A stretch of DNA of 64,000 nt from Chloroflexaceae bacterium (GCA_025057155.1 JANWYD010000010.1:124001-188000), one strand, 5' to 3'; shown: positions 39,015 through 49,184, counted from the stretch's first letter. A program made the numbers and translations. The notes: generated by a model from the letters alone, not told the origin.

Positions 39015-40304
39015 TTACTGTTTGGGACCGGCGGAAGGGGTCGTCTGCAGGGCGGCGTGGTAGGCGCGTTCCAGAGCCGCGGTGCTGGCCTTCCAGGTGT
39101 GATGGCGCTCGATGTAGGCTCGGCCAGCCTGCCCCAGCCGCGCGCGCAAGGTTGTGTCTTCAAGCAGCGCGACGATACCGTCAGCGAAGTTGCGGACGCT
39201 TTCGGCGGCCAGCAACTCAATTCCCGCCCGCACCTGCAGGGCGACCGTAGCCTGGCGCGCAGCAATTACCGGGGTGGCGCAGGCCATGGCTTCCAGCACC
39301 TTGTTCTGAATACCCACCCCATACGTGAGCGGCGCGACGGCGAGTGTGGCGCGCTGCATATAGACGCGGAGATCCGGGACGTAGCCGGTGATCTCGACGC
39401 GCGGGTCGCGCCTCCAGGCGCGCAGGCGCGGCCCTGGGTTCGCTCCGGCGATGACCACGCGCGCGTCAGGGCGCTGCTGCCAGACCAGGGGCATGATCTC
39501 GCGGAGGAGGCGCAGGGCGGCGGCTTCGTTGGCATGGTAGCTCATTTTGCCGCTGAAGAGGATGGTTGCTGGTTCTCGCTCGGTCTGTGGTGGATGGAAG
39601 TACTCGCAATCAACCCCATTCGGCACGACCTGAATCGGGGCGCCCGGAAGCTGATTGAACCGCCTTCGCAGGATGTCAAGCGCCCAGCGGTCTTCTGGTG
39701 AAGTGATCACCACCTGGGCGAAGGCGCGCCCGTAGGCTGCCTCGTAGCGCCGAGTGCGAGCCAGGTCGAGGAGCGCCATGGCCCGCGCGCTTAGCACGGG
39801 GTTGTGGCGCAGGGTCCGCTCGAAGAGCAGACTGATGCTGTCAACCGCGTCCAGCACCAGGGGCGGAGCATAGGATAGACCCGCCGCTGCGCTGCGGGCC
39901 ACCTCGGCACCCCGCAGGTGTTCAATATGTACAATGTCATATGTGTCACTGACCATTGCTGTGCGCACTGCCTGAACCAGCGCCGGGTTCAGACAGTGGG
40001 CCGCCTGGAAGGGCAGCGCGCTGGGGATGGCACGCAGGTACGCTTCGAGGACCGCCCGGCGACCGTGTGGTACGGCTATGGTCGGGCAAAGCCCGCGGAG
40101 CGCGTCGAGCGCCCGTTGATCGTCGGGGCCACTGATGGGGCAGACCAGTGTCACCGCATGGCCCCGCGCAACAAGCTGACGCAGAAACTGGAAGGGACGC
40201 ACGCGGATCGGCGAAGGTGCGTATGGGGCGACGAAGAGCACACGCAAGCGTGAACCCGCTCCGTTGGCGCTGACTCGATCAGGTGAGGCGGAGAGGATGC
40301 TCAT
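39015..40304 (-). CDS. Glycosyltransferase family 4
   Basis: 429 residues. SRLRVLFVAPYAPSPIRVRPFQFLRQL starts the N-domain. The C-domain shows TILFSGKMSYHANEAAALRLLREI, then PLTYGVGIQNKVLEAMACATPVIAA with the GGxxxKxxEAMA-like donor motif. Close in style to the TIGR03087 (exopolysaccharide) GT4 group. Start and stop overlap by four bases with the next GT4 gene, forming a tandem pair. Donor and acceptor unknown. Confidence 0.9.
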   Translation of the reverse strand: MSILSASPDRVSANGAGSRLRVLFVAPYAPSPIRVRPFQFLRQLVARGHAVTLVCPISGPDDQRALDALRGLCPTIAVPHGRRAVLEAYLRAIPSALPFQAAHCLNPALVQAVRTAMVSDTYDIVHIEHLRGAEVARSAAAGLSYAPPLVLDAVDSISLLFERTLRHNPVLSARAMALLDLARTRRYEAAYGRAFAQVVITSPEDRWALDILRRRFNQLPGAPIQVVPNGVDCEYFHPPQTEREPATILFSGKMSYHANEAAALRLLREIMPLVWQQRPDARVVIAGANPGPRLRAWRRDPRVEITGYVPDLRVYMQRATLAVAPLTYGVGIQNKVLEAMACATPVIAARQATVALQVRAGIELLAAESVRNFADGIVALLEDTTLRARLGQAGRAYIERHHTWKASTAALERAYHAALQTTPSAGPKQ

Positions 40305-41548
40305 AGGTGCACCTGTGATGCTGTAGCGCCTCGCGCCTCAGCGCGGGCCAGGGCCGCGCCGTAGGCCGCTTCTACACTCGGATTGACCACTCGCCAGTCG
40401 TAGCGTTCCTCGGCGACGCGGCGCCCGGCAGCGGCCAGGCGCTCCCCCAGGCCCGGATTGCGCAGGATGCGCACCACAGCCGCTGCAAACTCGGCAGGGG
40501 TGTCGCCGACCAGCAGGTGTTCGCCCGGTGTAAGGTCAATCCCTTCGTAACCAATGGTGGTTGAGACAATCGGCAGGCCGCGGGCCAGCGCTTCGAGGAT
40601 CTTCACTCGCATCCCGCCCCCCGCGCGCACCGGTACGATCAGCGCGGCGGTCTGTTCCATGTACGGACGGGGATCCTCCACGTAGCCGGTTACGACAATG
40701 CTTGGATCGTCCTTGCTCAGCCGGCGCACGCTTGCTGGCGGTCGCGCGCCGACCACTGCAAAGTTCGCCTCCGGCACTTCACGCTTAACGAGCGGATACA
40801 CCTCGTGGGCGAACCAGAGCACCCCGTCAACGTTGGGCGGCCAGAACATGGTAGCCATACTGAGGATGGTGCCCGGAGTCGCAACCCGCTGTACCGGCCC
40901 ATTGCCGCGTGCGTCTACGGCGATGGGAACGATGGTTGTCGGCGGCAGACTGGTCCTGGCCTCGGCAGCGGCCAGTTCGAGGAAGCGCACATCCGACTCG
41001 CTGACCGCCAGCAGAGCGTCGAATCGGGCGCAGATGTGTGCCTCGTAGCGACGCAACCGCCGCGCCTCAAGTTCGAGGAACAATCGCTTCGGCAGCGGCC
41101 CGCCGTGGCGGGCCATCCGGGCGACAATCGTCCAGACCGCATTGTGCTCATCCAGCACCCGCGCGCCAGGCAGGTCCGCAGCGAAGCGGGCCATGTTCAG
41201 TTGATCGGCGTGGATAATGTCGAAGGTCTCGCGGCGGACCAGATCGCGCAGAAGGGCTTCTAGCTCAGGCGAGACGTCGCGACGCATAATGAATGACTCG
41301 CCGGTCATCGTACTGTGCAGCAGATGTTGCGCGTCACGCAGGCGCGAGCGTCTGAAGGGCACAGTGTAGACTGCCTTGCACAGGCCGCGCAAACTCTCGG
41401 CATGTTCCCGCTCTCGCTCGGATCGCACCAGCGAAACAAGGGTTACCTCGTGTTGCTGGCCGAGGTACTGAAGCAGGTTATAGGTCTTCACCTTGGGACC
41501 GCTGTCCGGCGGATAGGGCGCCACCAGGGTCAACATCAGAATGCGCAT
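40301..41548 (-). CDS. Glycosyltransferase family 4
   Basis: 415 residues, related to the neighbour at 39015. MRILMLTLVAPYPPDSGPKVKTYNLLQYL opens the acceptor domain, and the C-domain has LSMATMFWPPNVDGVLWFA, then PVRAGGGMRVKILEALARGLPIVST, the canonical GGGxRxKxLEA donor motif. The two genes are a likely tandem duplication or successive sugar transferases acting on the same lipid-linked oligosaccharide. Confidence 0.92.
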   Translation of the reverse strand: MRILMLTLVAPYPPDSGPKVKTYNLLQYLGQQHEVTLVSLVRSEREREHAESLRGLCKAVYTVPFRRSRLRDAQHLLHSTMTGESFIMRRDVSPELEALLRDLVRRETFDIIHADQLNMARFAADLPGARVLDEHNAVWTIVARMARHGGPLPKRLFLELEARRLRRYEAHICARFDALLAVSESDVRFLELAAAEARTSLPPTTIVPIAVDARGNGPVQRVATPGTILSMATMFWPPNVDGVLWFAHEVYPLVKREVPEANFAVVGARPPASVRRLSKDDPSIVVTGYVEDPRPYMEQTAALIVPVRAGGGMRVKILEALARGLPIVSTTIGYEGIDLTPGEHLLVGDTPAEFAAAVVRILRNPGLGERLAAAGRRVAEERYDWRVVNPSVEAAYGAALARAEARGATASQVHL

Positions 41549-41666
41549 GGCAGACTCGCGTTTCGCACAGGTTTTGATGGATATATTGCTCTTTAGCCAT
41601 CGAGGGGCGAAGCCCGCTCATATAGAAGTGCGAGGAGGAACGGTTTTCTCGTACCTGCTGTTTTTA

Positions 41667-43166
41667 TCAAACAACCTCCTCATGTACCAGAGCGGTATTA
41701 CCACCTGCGATTGCTGAAGGGCGCGATCGCCGATGGTTCCTCGGGACCACCATCAACCCCGCCAGTGCCAGGATTGCCAGCAGCAGGGGGATCAGGCTCC
41801 ATGGTCCGGTAAGGCCAAGGACCATCCCCAGATTGCGCGCGATATCGCCAGCGGCCCAGGCAGGGAACACGTAACCGGTCCACGTGTTCCGGATCGCGTC
41901 GGTGGGAAAGAGTTGACCTGCGAGGCTTTCAGCCCAGACCAGGGCGATCGAACCGATGACCAGGGTCGTCACCGCCGTGCGGCCTGCCGGTCGCGACCAG
42001 AGCCGGGCGGCGAGCCAGGCAGCGCTAAGGGCCAGGAAGGGGATGATCGGCACAATATAACGCGGGCCAGCCGCAAAGCCGCCCCACCACATCACCGATG
42101 AACCGTAAAAGAGGATCAGCGTGAGCGGCGCCAGGACCAGGAGCCACCACTCGGCGCGTCGCTCGCCGCCACGCCACCAGAGGATCGCTGCCGGCAGCGC
42201 GAGCAGCAGCCACGGCGCGCGCACGAACAGGCCGCGGAAGGCGCCGAAGGTCAGGCCCCAGAGGGCCTCGATCCGGGGCCCGGTAATGCTCATAAAGCCA
42301 GTGTGGTGCTGCTCCTGCCACAGGGCCGAGTGGGCATAACCGATAGGCAGCGGCGTACCGAAGGCGACCAGGTCGTACACGATCAGGAGCGCCAGCGGCA
42401 TGGCGCCGCCAAGCGCGAGCGGCCCGATCCAGCGCCAGCCGCGCCGCGCCAGCGCATAGAGACCAATCAGTGCGGCGGGCAGTACAACAGGGTATTCGCT
42501 GATGACTGCCCAGCCCAGCAGCAGTCCGCAGAGCAGGCCGCGGGCGTAGGCAGGCCGGCCCCTCTCGTCATCGCGCGGCCAGGCCACAAAGAAGGCCCCG
42601 AAGAGCAGTGCAGCGGCGACCTGATGGCTGTAGAAGTTGCCCGCATAGGGCGCGGCGCTGGTGCCGAGGCCGTAGGCCAGGGCGCCCAGAGCAGCCAGTG
42701 ATGGGACTACGCCCAGCCTCACGAGCGCCAGGTGAAATACCACCCCTAGGCCTGCTGCGGCGATAGCGACAACTGCCAGAGTTAACGCATACTGCACCAG
42801 AGCGAAGCGGATCTTGTCGGCCCGCAGGCCGCTGCCATCCTCCCGCAGCGTGGACTGAAACGCCGTTCCGCTGCTAATGGTCTCCAGGCGCTCACGCACC
42901 GGCGGGATGTTTAACGCCGGGCTGAGGACCATGTACACGGGCATGGCCAGAAACGATAGCCCCGGTGGCTTGTCGGTATACGCGCGTCCTTCGTAGATGG
43001 CATAGTCGCCGGTATTGGCGACATAGCGATCAATGCTGACCGTGCCATCGTCAACCATAGCCAGCACCAGATTGAGCCGCGAGTTCTGGTTCCAGTCCGA
43101 CCAGCGAGGCAGCACATAGGTATAACAGATGAGGAGCAGGATGAAAATCAGAAGTGAGCGTTGCAT
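41667..43166 (-). CDS. GT39-like multi-spanning membrane glycosyltransferase (or related)
   Basis: 499 residues from ATG 43166 with AGGAG upstream; the open frame to 43478 is noise over the adjacent gene. About ten to twelve hydrophobic helices are seen. An acidic pair in the first periplasmic loop (LAMVDDGTVSIDRYVANTGD) followed by TDKPPGLSFLAMP resembles the catalytic loop of GT39/ArnT-like enzymes that use polyprenyl-phosphate sugars. It follows a second protein of this kind at 43183, only 17 bp apart. Confidence 0.8.
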   Translation of the reverse strand: MQRSLLIFILLLICYTYVLPRWSDWNQNSRLNLVLAMVDDGTVSIDRYVANTGDYAIYEGRAYTDKPPGLSFLAMPVYMVLSPALNIPPVRERLETISSGTAFQSTLREDGSGLRADKIRFALVQYALTLAVVAIAAAGLGVVFHLALVRLGVVPSLAALGALAYGLGTSAAPYAGNFYSHQVAAALLFGAFFVAWPRDDERGRPAYARGLLCGLLLGWAVISEYPVVLPAALIGLYALARRGWRWIGPLALGGAMPLALLIVYDLVAFGTPLPIGYAHSALWQEQHHTGFMSITGPRIEALWGLTFGAFRGLFVRAPWLLLALPAAILWWRGGERRAEWWLLVLAPLTLILFYGSSVMWWGGFAAGPRYIVPIIPFLALSAAWLAARLWSRPAGRTAVTTLVIGSIALVWAESLAGQLFPTDAIRNTWTGYVFPAWAAGDIARNLGMVLGLTGPWSLIPLLLAILALAGLMVVPRNHRRSRPSAIAGGNTALVHEEVV

Positions 43167-43182
43167 CGCTCCTGCCTCCCTT

Positions 43183-44715
43183 TCACGGCCCGCTGCGCTG
43201 TAGCAATCTATACGGCTCAGCGGTGTAGATAACCTGGTAGTCGCGGGCCAGCACCTCGTCCGGGTAGATCCTGGTGTATGCACTGAACGGCCCGAGCAGC
43301 ACATAGGGCGGACGGGCTTCCAGCCCATTGTACTGGACGGGCGGGCCGCCGAGCCAGACGTGGCGAACAGCCGGATCGAGCAGTTCGGTTGGTACGTAGT
43401 GATAGTTATGGTCGGTGAGCACGCCCATCTCCGGCTCCCAGGTTTCGATGATCGGGCCGACCGGCACATTCCGGTCAAGGTAGGCAGCCATCTCGTGGGC
43501 AGCGTAGCGGGGGCTAAGTACGCCCCGGGTGCTAAGGGCTAGTGGCACGAGAATAACTAGCGCCAGATAGGCCGCCCCGAGCCAGGCCGGGGCTGTGCGC
43601 TGGCGCTTCCACAGCGCCTGGAAGAGATCATAGGCCAGCAGGGCTGTTGTGAAGGACCCGAGGATCACGGCAGGGAACGCGTAGCGCGGCCAGCCCAGCG
43701 AGATCATGAACCAGGCGAGCCAGAGTACCGCCATTAAGGTCGCGGCCAGGTGCGTCAGCGCCCACGGGCTGCGCGTGCGGGCGCGCCAGAGGCCATAGGC
43801 CAGACCGGGGAGGAGCAAGCCGCCGTAGACCTGGATCAGGTAGCGCGCGGCGCGCAGACTCGCCTGCGTGTCAAAGACAAAGATCGCTCCGCCAGCAGCC
43901 TGGCGCGTCTTGGCCAGGTTTGCTGCGAAACCATCGGGACCAAAGAAGGTGAACATGACCACGGTCCAGATCGTGAAGCAGGCCGTGGCAATCATTAGTG
44001 GCGCCAGGCGCACCCACCAGTTGCCCGCCCGGTAGTAGAGCCAGTCGAGCAGGGCCAGCAGCGCCAGCGATGGCAGAACAATCAGCACAAACTGATTCTT
44101 GGTCACCAGGGCGAGGCCGAAGGCCAGCCCGGCGAGCAGGCTGGAGCGTCGCGCTGTCGCTGGCCTCAAAATGGCGGCGCTATAGCCAAGGAGTCCAAGC
44201 AAGAGAAAGGCGATCCCTGGCACTTCGCCGAGCGCCTGGCGCCCGTACTCGATCAGCCCCTCGAAGCGCAGGGTTCGAGAGGCCAGCGCCAGCAGCACTG
44301 CCAGCATGGCCACCTGCCAGCCATAGAGCCGGCGCGCCAGGAAGTAGAGCGCGACGAGCGCGAGGGCCATATAGGCCACAATGACCAGGCGCGCTTGAAG
44401 CAGGCCAACCCCGCCCAGTTTGAACGCGGCGGCCACAGGCAGCATCACCGTCGGCCCGACGCCGATCGTCGGCCCGAAGTAGCGAAAGCCTTCGCTGCTG
44501 ATGTCAGCGTACACCCCGTAGCGCACCAGCGTCTTGGGTACATGCAGGTGCGAACCCTCATCGAACCAGGTTGGCGGCGCATAGGGCAGGTTGATCAGCG
44601 CGAGAAGCGCGATCAGAAGAGCGAGGGGCAGGGCGATGATCCATTCCCGGCTTCGCCGAGCAGCGGCTGATTGGTGTGCGAGAGGCGAGCGTCTAACTGA
44701 GAGTTGTTCTGACAT
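43183..44715 (-). CDS. GT39-like multi-spanning membrane glycosyltransferase
   Basis: 510 residues from ATG 44715. The first helix is followed by PPTWFDEGSHLHVPKTLVRYG, whose FDE carries the catalytic-like acid of GT39/PMT-type enzymes. About ten more helices follow, and a soluble C-terminal part (MAAYLDRNVPVGPIIETWEPEMGVL) sits outside. It probably transfers a sugar from a polyprenyl-phosphate donor to the growing polymer or to a protein on the outer side of the membrane. Confidence 0.85.
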   Translation of the reverse strand: MSEQLSVRRSPLAHQSAAARRSREWIIALPLALLIALLALINLPYAPPTWFDEGSHLHVPKTLVRYGVYADISSEGFRYFGPTIGVGPTVMLPVAAAFKLGGVGLLQARLVIVAYMALALVALYFLARRLYGWQVAMLAVLLALASRTLRFEGLIEYGRQALGEVPGIAFLLLGLLGYSAAILRPATARRSSLLAGLAFGLALVTKNQFVLIVLPSLALLALLDWLYYRAGNWWVRLAPLMIATACFTIWTVVMFTFFGPDGFAANLAKTRQAAGGAIFVFDTQASLRAARYLIQVYGGLLLPGLAYGLWRARTRSPWALTHLAATLMAVLWLAWFMISLGWPRYAFPAVILGSFTTALLAYDLFQALWKRQRTAPAWLGAAYLALVILVPLALSTRGVLSPRYAAHEMAAYLDRNVPVGPIIETWEPEMGVLTDHNYHYVPTELLDPAVRHVWLGGPPVQYNGLEARPPYVLLGPFSAYTRIYPDEVLARDYQVIYTAEPYRLLQRSGP

Positions 44716-44887
44716 CGTTATCCCGATCCGCGTTGAACAGACCGCATGCGCTTCATCGCCAGGTCTCGCCAGGACGCCAGATACGGCAATCCTCATTCCG
44801 AAATGGCATCAGCCGCCTTCAGTCGAACGAGAGGGGAGGTGACGGCCTCCCCCTCTCATTCGACCATTACAAAGACACCAGTCGCCC

Positions 44888-46666
44888 TCAGTCACCCGAA
44901 CCGGCCAGGCGCTGCATCCCCTTGGCCTGCAGGCTGCCCCCCATCCATTTGAGATGATTGATGCCAATGGTCCAGAGCTGGCCGAGGGTGTCGGGGTTGG
45001 TCGCGCCCTTGAGGAAGGTCTTGATTGGCCCTGGACGCAACGACCACTCGCGGGCGGCGCGCCTGGCCCAGTATTCCAGGTCTTTCGAGCTGAGGTGCGG
45101 ATAGTTCAGCACCGTGTGGGAGTACATATCGTAGTCCTCCCACTGATTCATCTGGATCCAGCCATTCTCGACCGCTTCGTAGTAGAAGGGCGTACCCGGA
45201 TAGGGGGTGGCGATATGGAACAGGGCGATGTCCAGCGGGAGACGCTTGGAAAGGGCGATGGTCTGCTGGATGGTCTCGACCGTCTCTCCGGGCAGGCCGA
45301 TGATGAAGTAGCCCCAGTTCATGATCCCGGCCCGGTGGCTGGCGGCAATCGTCTCTTCGATGCGCTTGACGGTCGTGCCTTTGCGCGCCCGCTTCAGCAC
45401 CGCCTCGCTGCCGCTCTCCAGTCCCCAGGCGATCATGAAGCAGCCTGCCCGGCGCATTAGTTGCAGCTCGGCCTCGTCAACGAAGTCCACCCGGCTGTTG
45501 CAGCTCCAGCGCAGCTTCAAACCCTCTTTGATGATCGTGTTGCAGAGGTCGTAGACGAACTCCTTCTTCACCGTGAACAGGTCGGCCTCGAAGTGGATAT
45601 GATGCATGCCCATTTCTTTGAGCATGAACATTTCCTGGAGCACGTGCTCAGGGCTGCGGTGGCGCACGCTCGATTGATAGGTGACGTGCTTGATACAGTA
45701 GCGGCAGCCGGCCGGGCAGCCGCGGCTGGTGAGCACAAAGGTGTAGGGTCCGCCGACAATAGGCACCTTGTACTTGCGCCAGGGCAGTTGATCGTGGAGG
45801 GGGATGGGCAGGCTATCCAGGTTCTCGATGAAAGGCCGGTCGGGGTTGATGCGCACCTGGCCGTGCTCATCGCGGTAGGCGATGCCAAGGGTCTCGCGCA
45901 GGGCGCGAGCGATCACCTGCGGGTAGACGCCAAGGAAACGCCCGCGGGTGGTCAGGTAGGAAGCGTCGGGGAAGGGCAGCTTGCGCCAGGGCGCCGTCAG
46001 GTCAGGGTTGCCGACCGGCACGGTCTCGGTGGCCTTCTCCAGTTCCACCTGGCGATCAATCGTCTTGATCACATCGACAATGGTCAACTCAGGCTCGCCA
46101 CGCACAACGATATCGAGCGTCGGGTATGCCTCCAACGTTTCGCGGCTCATCGGGGTCACGTGAGTGCCGATGGCCATCGTGATGGTGCCGACGGCCTTGC
46201 CGATGAAGGTGGTGCGCATGTCGTTCGTCAGCGTGGGCGCCGTGGCGTGAATGATCATGTAGCGCGGCTTTTTCTCCCACATATACTTCTCGAACGACTT
46301 CCAATCCATCATCAGGCCGATTGCGTCAATGACCTCGACGCTGTAGCCAGCCTCTTTGACCACAGCGCCGATCTGGGCCAGAGCGGTCTGCGGCCAGATG
46401 ATCCCGTCGCGGGTGCGCCGTCCGACGCGAGCGATGTCGCGCAGGAACAGATCGCCATCGGGCGAGGGCGGATTCAACACCAGTACGTCAAGGCGCTTCG
46501 TGCGCTCGCGGGGCATCTCAACGAAACGGATCTCGCCGGCCCGCTCGTCGGCCCTGGCCGGCGCCACCAGCTTGATGCCGCTGGTCTTGTCCCCGGGAGC
46601 GACGCGCTTCTCGGCGCCGTTGTCGGCAGGCTTCGGGGTAGTAGTGTCATGCACGTGCTCGCTCAT
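44888..46666 (-). CDS. B12-binding domain radical SAM enzyme
   Basis: 592 residues. The radical SAM cluster motif is Cys317-X3-Cys321-X2-Cys324 (RGCPAGCRYC). An N-terminal B12-binding-like domain covers about 55-200 (LDVLVLNPPSPDGDLFLRDIA, WPQTALAQIGAVVKEAGYSVEVID) without an obvious DxHxxG motif, so cobalamin may bind base-off. GLESGSEAVLKRARKG and YFIIGLPGETVETIQQTIAL are conserved in the class. Members methylate unreactive carbons or rearrange rings. A sugar or lipid in this locus is the natural guess. BchE and hopanoid methylases are relatives in the same class but I do not see their specific marks. Confidence 0.88.
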   Translation of the reverse strand: MSEHVHDTTTPKPADNGAEKRVAPGDKTSGIKLVAPARADERAGEIRFVEMPRERTKRLDVLVLNPPSPDGDLFLRDIARVGRRTRDGIIWPQTALAQIGAVVKEAGYSVEVIDAIGLMMDWKSFEKYMWEKKPRYMIIHATAPTLTNDMRTTFIGKAVGTITMAIGTHVTPMSRETLEAYPTLDIVVRGEPELTIVDVIKTIDRQVELEKATETVPVGNPDLTAPWRKLPFPDASYLTTRGRFLGVYPQVIARALRETLGIAYRDEHGQVRINPDRPFIENLDSLPIPLHDQLPWRKYKVPIVGGPYTFVLTSRGCPAGCRYCIKHVTYQSSVRHRSPEHVLQEMFMLKEMGMHHIHFEADLFTVKKEFVYDLCNTIIKEGLKLRWSCNSRVDFVDEAELQLMRRAGCFMIAWGLESGSEAVLKRARKGTTVKRIEETIAASHRAGIMNWGYFIIGLPGETVETIQQTIALSKRLPLDIALFHIATPYPGTPFYYEAVENGWIQMNQWEDYDMYSHTVLNYPHLSSKDLEYWARRAAREWSLRPGPIKTFLKGATNPDTLGQLWTIGINHLKWMGGSLQAKGMQRLAGSGD

Positions 46667-46718
46667 CTGCTAGTTCTCCTCGTTGCGCGCGTCGAGCGCG
46701 ATAGTTGTCTAGGAAACC

Positions 46719-47177
46719 TTATGAACCTTGAGAGTGAATTGGCCCTTGGGTTATGCTATCACGCTTCCTGGCGCGTCGAGCGGCCAGAGAGAGCCTCAGT
46801 GATTGGGCCAGCATTGCCAGGAAGCTGAGTTGCAAGATGATTATGGCTGCTGGCCCGACCAGAAAGTGCAATGGTCGATTCAAATTGGCGATCTCTAACC
46901 CGAAGAGAAAGTCTATCGCTGCGTGCAACTCTCTCGCTATGTGCTTGGCGTATTCGTAGAGCAGACCGAATAACAGGCCAGTGAGTAGCCAGCTCACGTT
47001 CAGCCGAGTTGGTTGTACATACGCTCGGAGTCCGAACCACCCGCTAAGCGCCAGGGCGAGCATGATCGGCCAGTTGTGACTGACCAGGACAATCGCGTAT
47101 CCCAGGACGTAATGCCATTGTCCAAGGTTAGCATAACTCCATTCCTCAAGCGCCAGCAGCTCTTGTACCGCCTCCAT
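46719..47177 (-). CDS. Small four-helix membrane protein, unknown
   Basis: 152 residues. The ATG at 47177 overlaps the stop of the upstream glycosyltransferase (ATGA), so translation is coupled. Helices appear at about residues 22-43, 58-80, and 105-130, with an amphipathic N-terminal helix (MEAVQELLALEEWSYANLGQWHY). It ends with a basic tail (RLSLAARRARKR). I do not recognise the family. Its coupling to a GT2 enzyme with several membrane helices suggests they work as a membrane complex. Confidence 0.75.
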   Translation of the reverse strand: MEAVQELLALEEWSYANLGQWHYVLGYAIVLVSHNWPIMLALALSGWFGLRAYVQPTRLNVSWLLTGLLFGLLYEYAKHIARELHAAIDFLFGLEIANLNRPLHFLVGPAAIIILQLSFLAMLAQSLRLSLAARRARKRDSITQGPIHSQGS

Positions 47178-48406
47178 CAGATTGCCGCCTCGCCCCGCAA
47201 TGCCGGCGCGGGGGTGTAGGTCCAGTTCAGGTCGGCTTCCGCTTCGACGTCGCGGCGGCTCAGTTCGGCCAGCACCCGCGCCAGGCTCCAGGCGCTCACC
47301 AGTTGCACGCCGGTCAGCACCAGCAGCGCGCTGACCACCGGCGCGAACCACGAGGCGGCCAGGGCCGGGTTGGTCAGGTCGAACATGACGGCTGCAAGGT
47401 AGGTGGCGAAGCCGCCGAGGATCGCCAGGATGCCCAGCCACCAGTAGTGCTTCTCGATGCGGCGACCATTGCCCCGGCGTCCGAAGAGTCCCTGACGGAT
47501 TGGCCGGCGGTGGAAGAGAGCCACCACATAGCTGAAGGTCGTGCCGGTGGTGTACAGCGTCACTCCGGCCACAGCCAGAACCAGGGCGCCAAAGAGGGTG
47601 GGGAAGGACCAGCCAGCCTGACCGGTCGCAAAGTGCACTGCGATCTGACTGCCGATGATCAGCATAGCGGTGAGAAGCAGCGCCAGTCCCAGCCCGCCGA
47701 AGATCCGCACCGGGTTATAGGTCAGCGCGGTCCAGATGATCGATTTGGTAAAGCGCAGCCCGTCACGCACCACGCTCAGTTTGCTGCGACCGGAGCGTTC
47801 CTTGTAAGGAATCGGCGTCTCAACAATCTTTACCCCTTCGTGCAGGGCCCGTGTGCTCATTGCCGGAGTGAAGTCCAGCGTGTTAGGCAGGGGATAGATC
47901 ATTGGCAGTACCGAACGGCGCAGCACGCGCTGACCGCTGGCGCTGTCGGTGATGCGCACACCCGCGACCAGCGAGAGCATCGTGGCAAAGATCGTATTAC
48001 CAATGCGGCGCACCAGGGGCATCTCGCTGTGCTCGCCAGACATACGGCTGCCAATCACAATCTCGGCGCCCTCGAGCGCCAGGCGACACATCTCCGGGAA
48101 GCGCTCAGGCGGGTAGGTGCTGTCGGCGTCGAGGAAGCCGATCAATTCGCCGCGAGCCACGCTGAAGCCGGTTTTCAGGGCGCCGCCGTACCCGCGATTC
48201 TGCTGCCGGATGAGGCGCACCTGCTCCCCAAAACCCTGCACAATCGCCGCGGTGCGATCGGTCGAGCCGTCGTCAACCACGATGCACTCCAGGTCATCAA
48301 CACCGACCTCGGCCAGTTGCGGCCGGATCGCCAGAACGCGTTCAACAATGGCTGCAATGCCGTCTTCTTCGTTATAGGCGGGTATCACTACGGAGAGCGT
48401 GGGCAT
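47177..48406 (-). CDS. Glycosyltransferase family 2 with C-terminal membrane helices
   Basis: 409 residues from ATG 48406, with GAGGAG upstream. The catalytic domain has LSVVIPAYNEEDGI, IVVDDGSTDRT and FLDADSTYPPERF (metal-binding), followed by RSGRSKLSVVRDGLRF, as in polyprenyl-phosphate sugar transferases. Four C-terminal membrane helices (from about residue 235) are like those of GtrB/DPM-like enzymes. It overlaps the small membrane protein gene downstream. It would make or use a lipid-linked sugar at the inner membrane. Confidence 0.92.
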   Translation of the reverse strand: MPTLSVVIPAYNEEDGIAAIVERVLAIRPQLAEVGVDDLECIVVDDGSTDRTAAIVQGFGEQVRLIRQQNRGYGGALKTGFSVARGELIGFLDADSTYPPERFPEMCRLALEGAEIVIGSRMSGEHSEMPLVRRIGNTIFATMLSLVAGVRITDSASGQRVLRRSVLPMIYPLPNTLDFTPAMSTRALHEGVKIVETPIPYKERSGRSKLSVVRDGLRFTKSIIWTALTYNPVRIFGGLGLALLLTAMLIIGSQIAVHFATGQAGWSFPTLFGALVLAVAGVTLYTTGTTFSYVVALFHRRPIRQGLFGRRGNGRRIEKHYWWLGILAILGGFATYLAAVMFDLTNPALAASWFAPVVSALLVLTGVQLVSAWSLARVLAELSRRDVEAEADLNWTYTPAPALRGEAAI

Positions 48407-48452
48407 ACAAGCCGCTCCTCTGTACGCCCGACCGGGACGGTCGGGGTGACGG

Positions 48453-49184
48453 TTAATACACGACAAGCTCAGGCTCAGGCGCGGGCAGCGGATCGCGACG
48501 CAGGTCGCGCACCACACGGGCAGGATTGCCCACTGCAACACAGTAGTCAGGCACGTCTTTAGTGACCACGGCGCCGGCCCCGATCACGGCGTTGCGTCCA
48601 ATCTTCACTCCGTCGAGGACGATGGCGCCGCTGCCGATCCATGCGCCGTCGGCGATGCTGATGCCCTGGGCGGTGATCCCCTGGTGGCTGATGGGCCGGT
48701 TGGGATCGCTGAATACATGGTTGACGGCCAGGAGTTGCACCAGGGTGCCGAGATAGACGTCATCGCCAATGGTGATCCCCCCCTGCCCCCGCAGGATGCA
48801 ACTCTCGCCGATCAGCGAGCGCGCCCCGATGGTAATGTGGCTGTGGGGCAGATTGCGAAAATTGTAGACGTGCAGAATGGCGTTCTTCATCACCAGACTG
48901 TCGGGGCCGATGCTGATCCCGCCAGGACAGGCGTGCAGATACACTCCGTGGTCCAGGTAAGCGCCTCGACCCAGCCGCACGTTGTTGGCGAAGCGGATGC
49001 GCACGCCATCTTCGATGGCGGCAACCCCGTCCATACGGAGAATTGTGCGGTAGGCCAGTGCGCGCAGGCCGATGCCGGGCAGCCCCGGAACCCACGCCAG
49101 CGTTGCCTGGACTGCTTGCTCAAGCACGTAGCGTGGCAGCGACGTGGCCTGTCGTGACAGGTAGAGTTTGAGCTGGTCGAGCAT
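48453..49184 (-). CDS. Left-handed beta-helix acyltransferase
   Basis: 243 residues. Repeated hexapeptides are visible ([64 protein letters not shown]), then the trimeric-transferase pattern [66 protein letters not shown]. This matches the WbbJ/NodL-type O-acetyltransferases, whose catalytic His lies in the NHxF. It would add an acetyl group to a sugar of the glycan. It is preceded by a 141-bp gap that may include the promoter of the downstream genes. Confidence 0.93.
   Translation of the reverse strand: MLDQLKLYLSRQATSLPRYVLEQAVQATLAWVPGLPGIGLRALAYRTILRMDGVAAIEDGVRIRFANNVRLGRGAYLDHGVYLHACPGGISIGPDSLVMKNAILHVYNFRNLPHSHITIGARSLIGESCILRGQGGITIGDDVYLGTLVQLLAVNHVFSDPNRPISHQGITAQGISIADGAWIGSGAIVLDGVKIGRNAVIGAGAVVTKDVPDYCVAVGNPARVVRDLRRDPLPAPEPELVVY

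Noticed and set aside
44888-46666. BchE (anaerobic cyclase of bacteriochlorophyll synthesis)
   Set aside because: The general class matches, but no other pigment gene is near and the context is a glycan locus; only the broad class can be supported.
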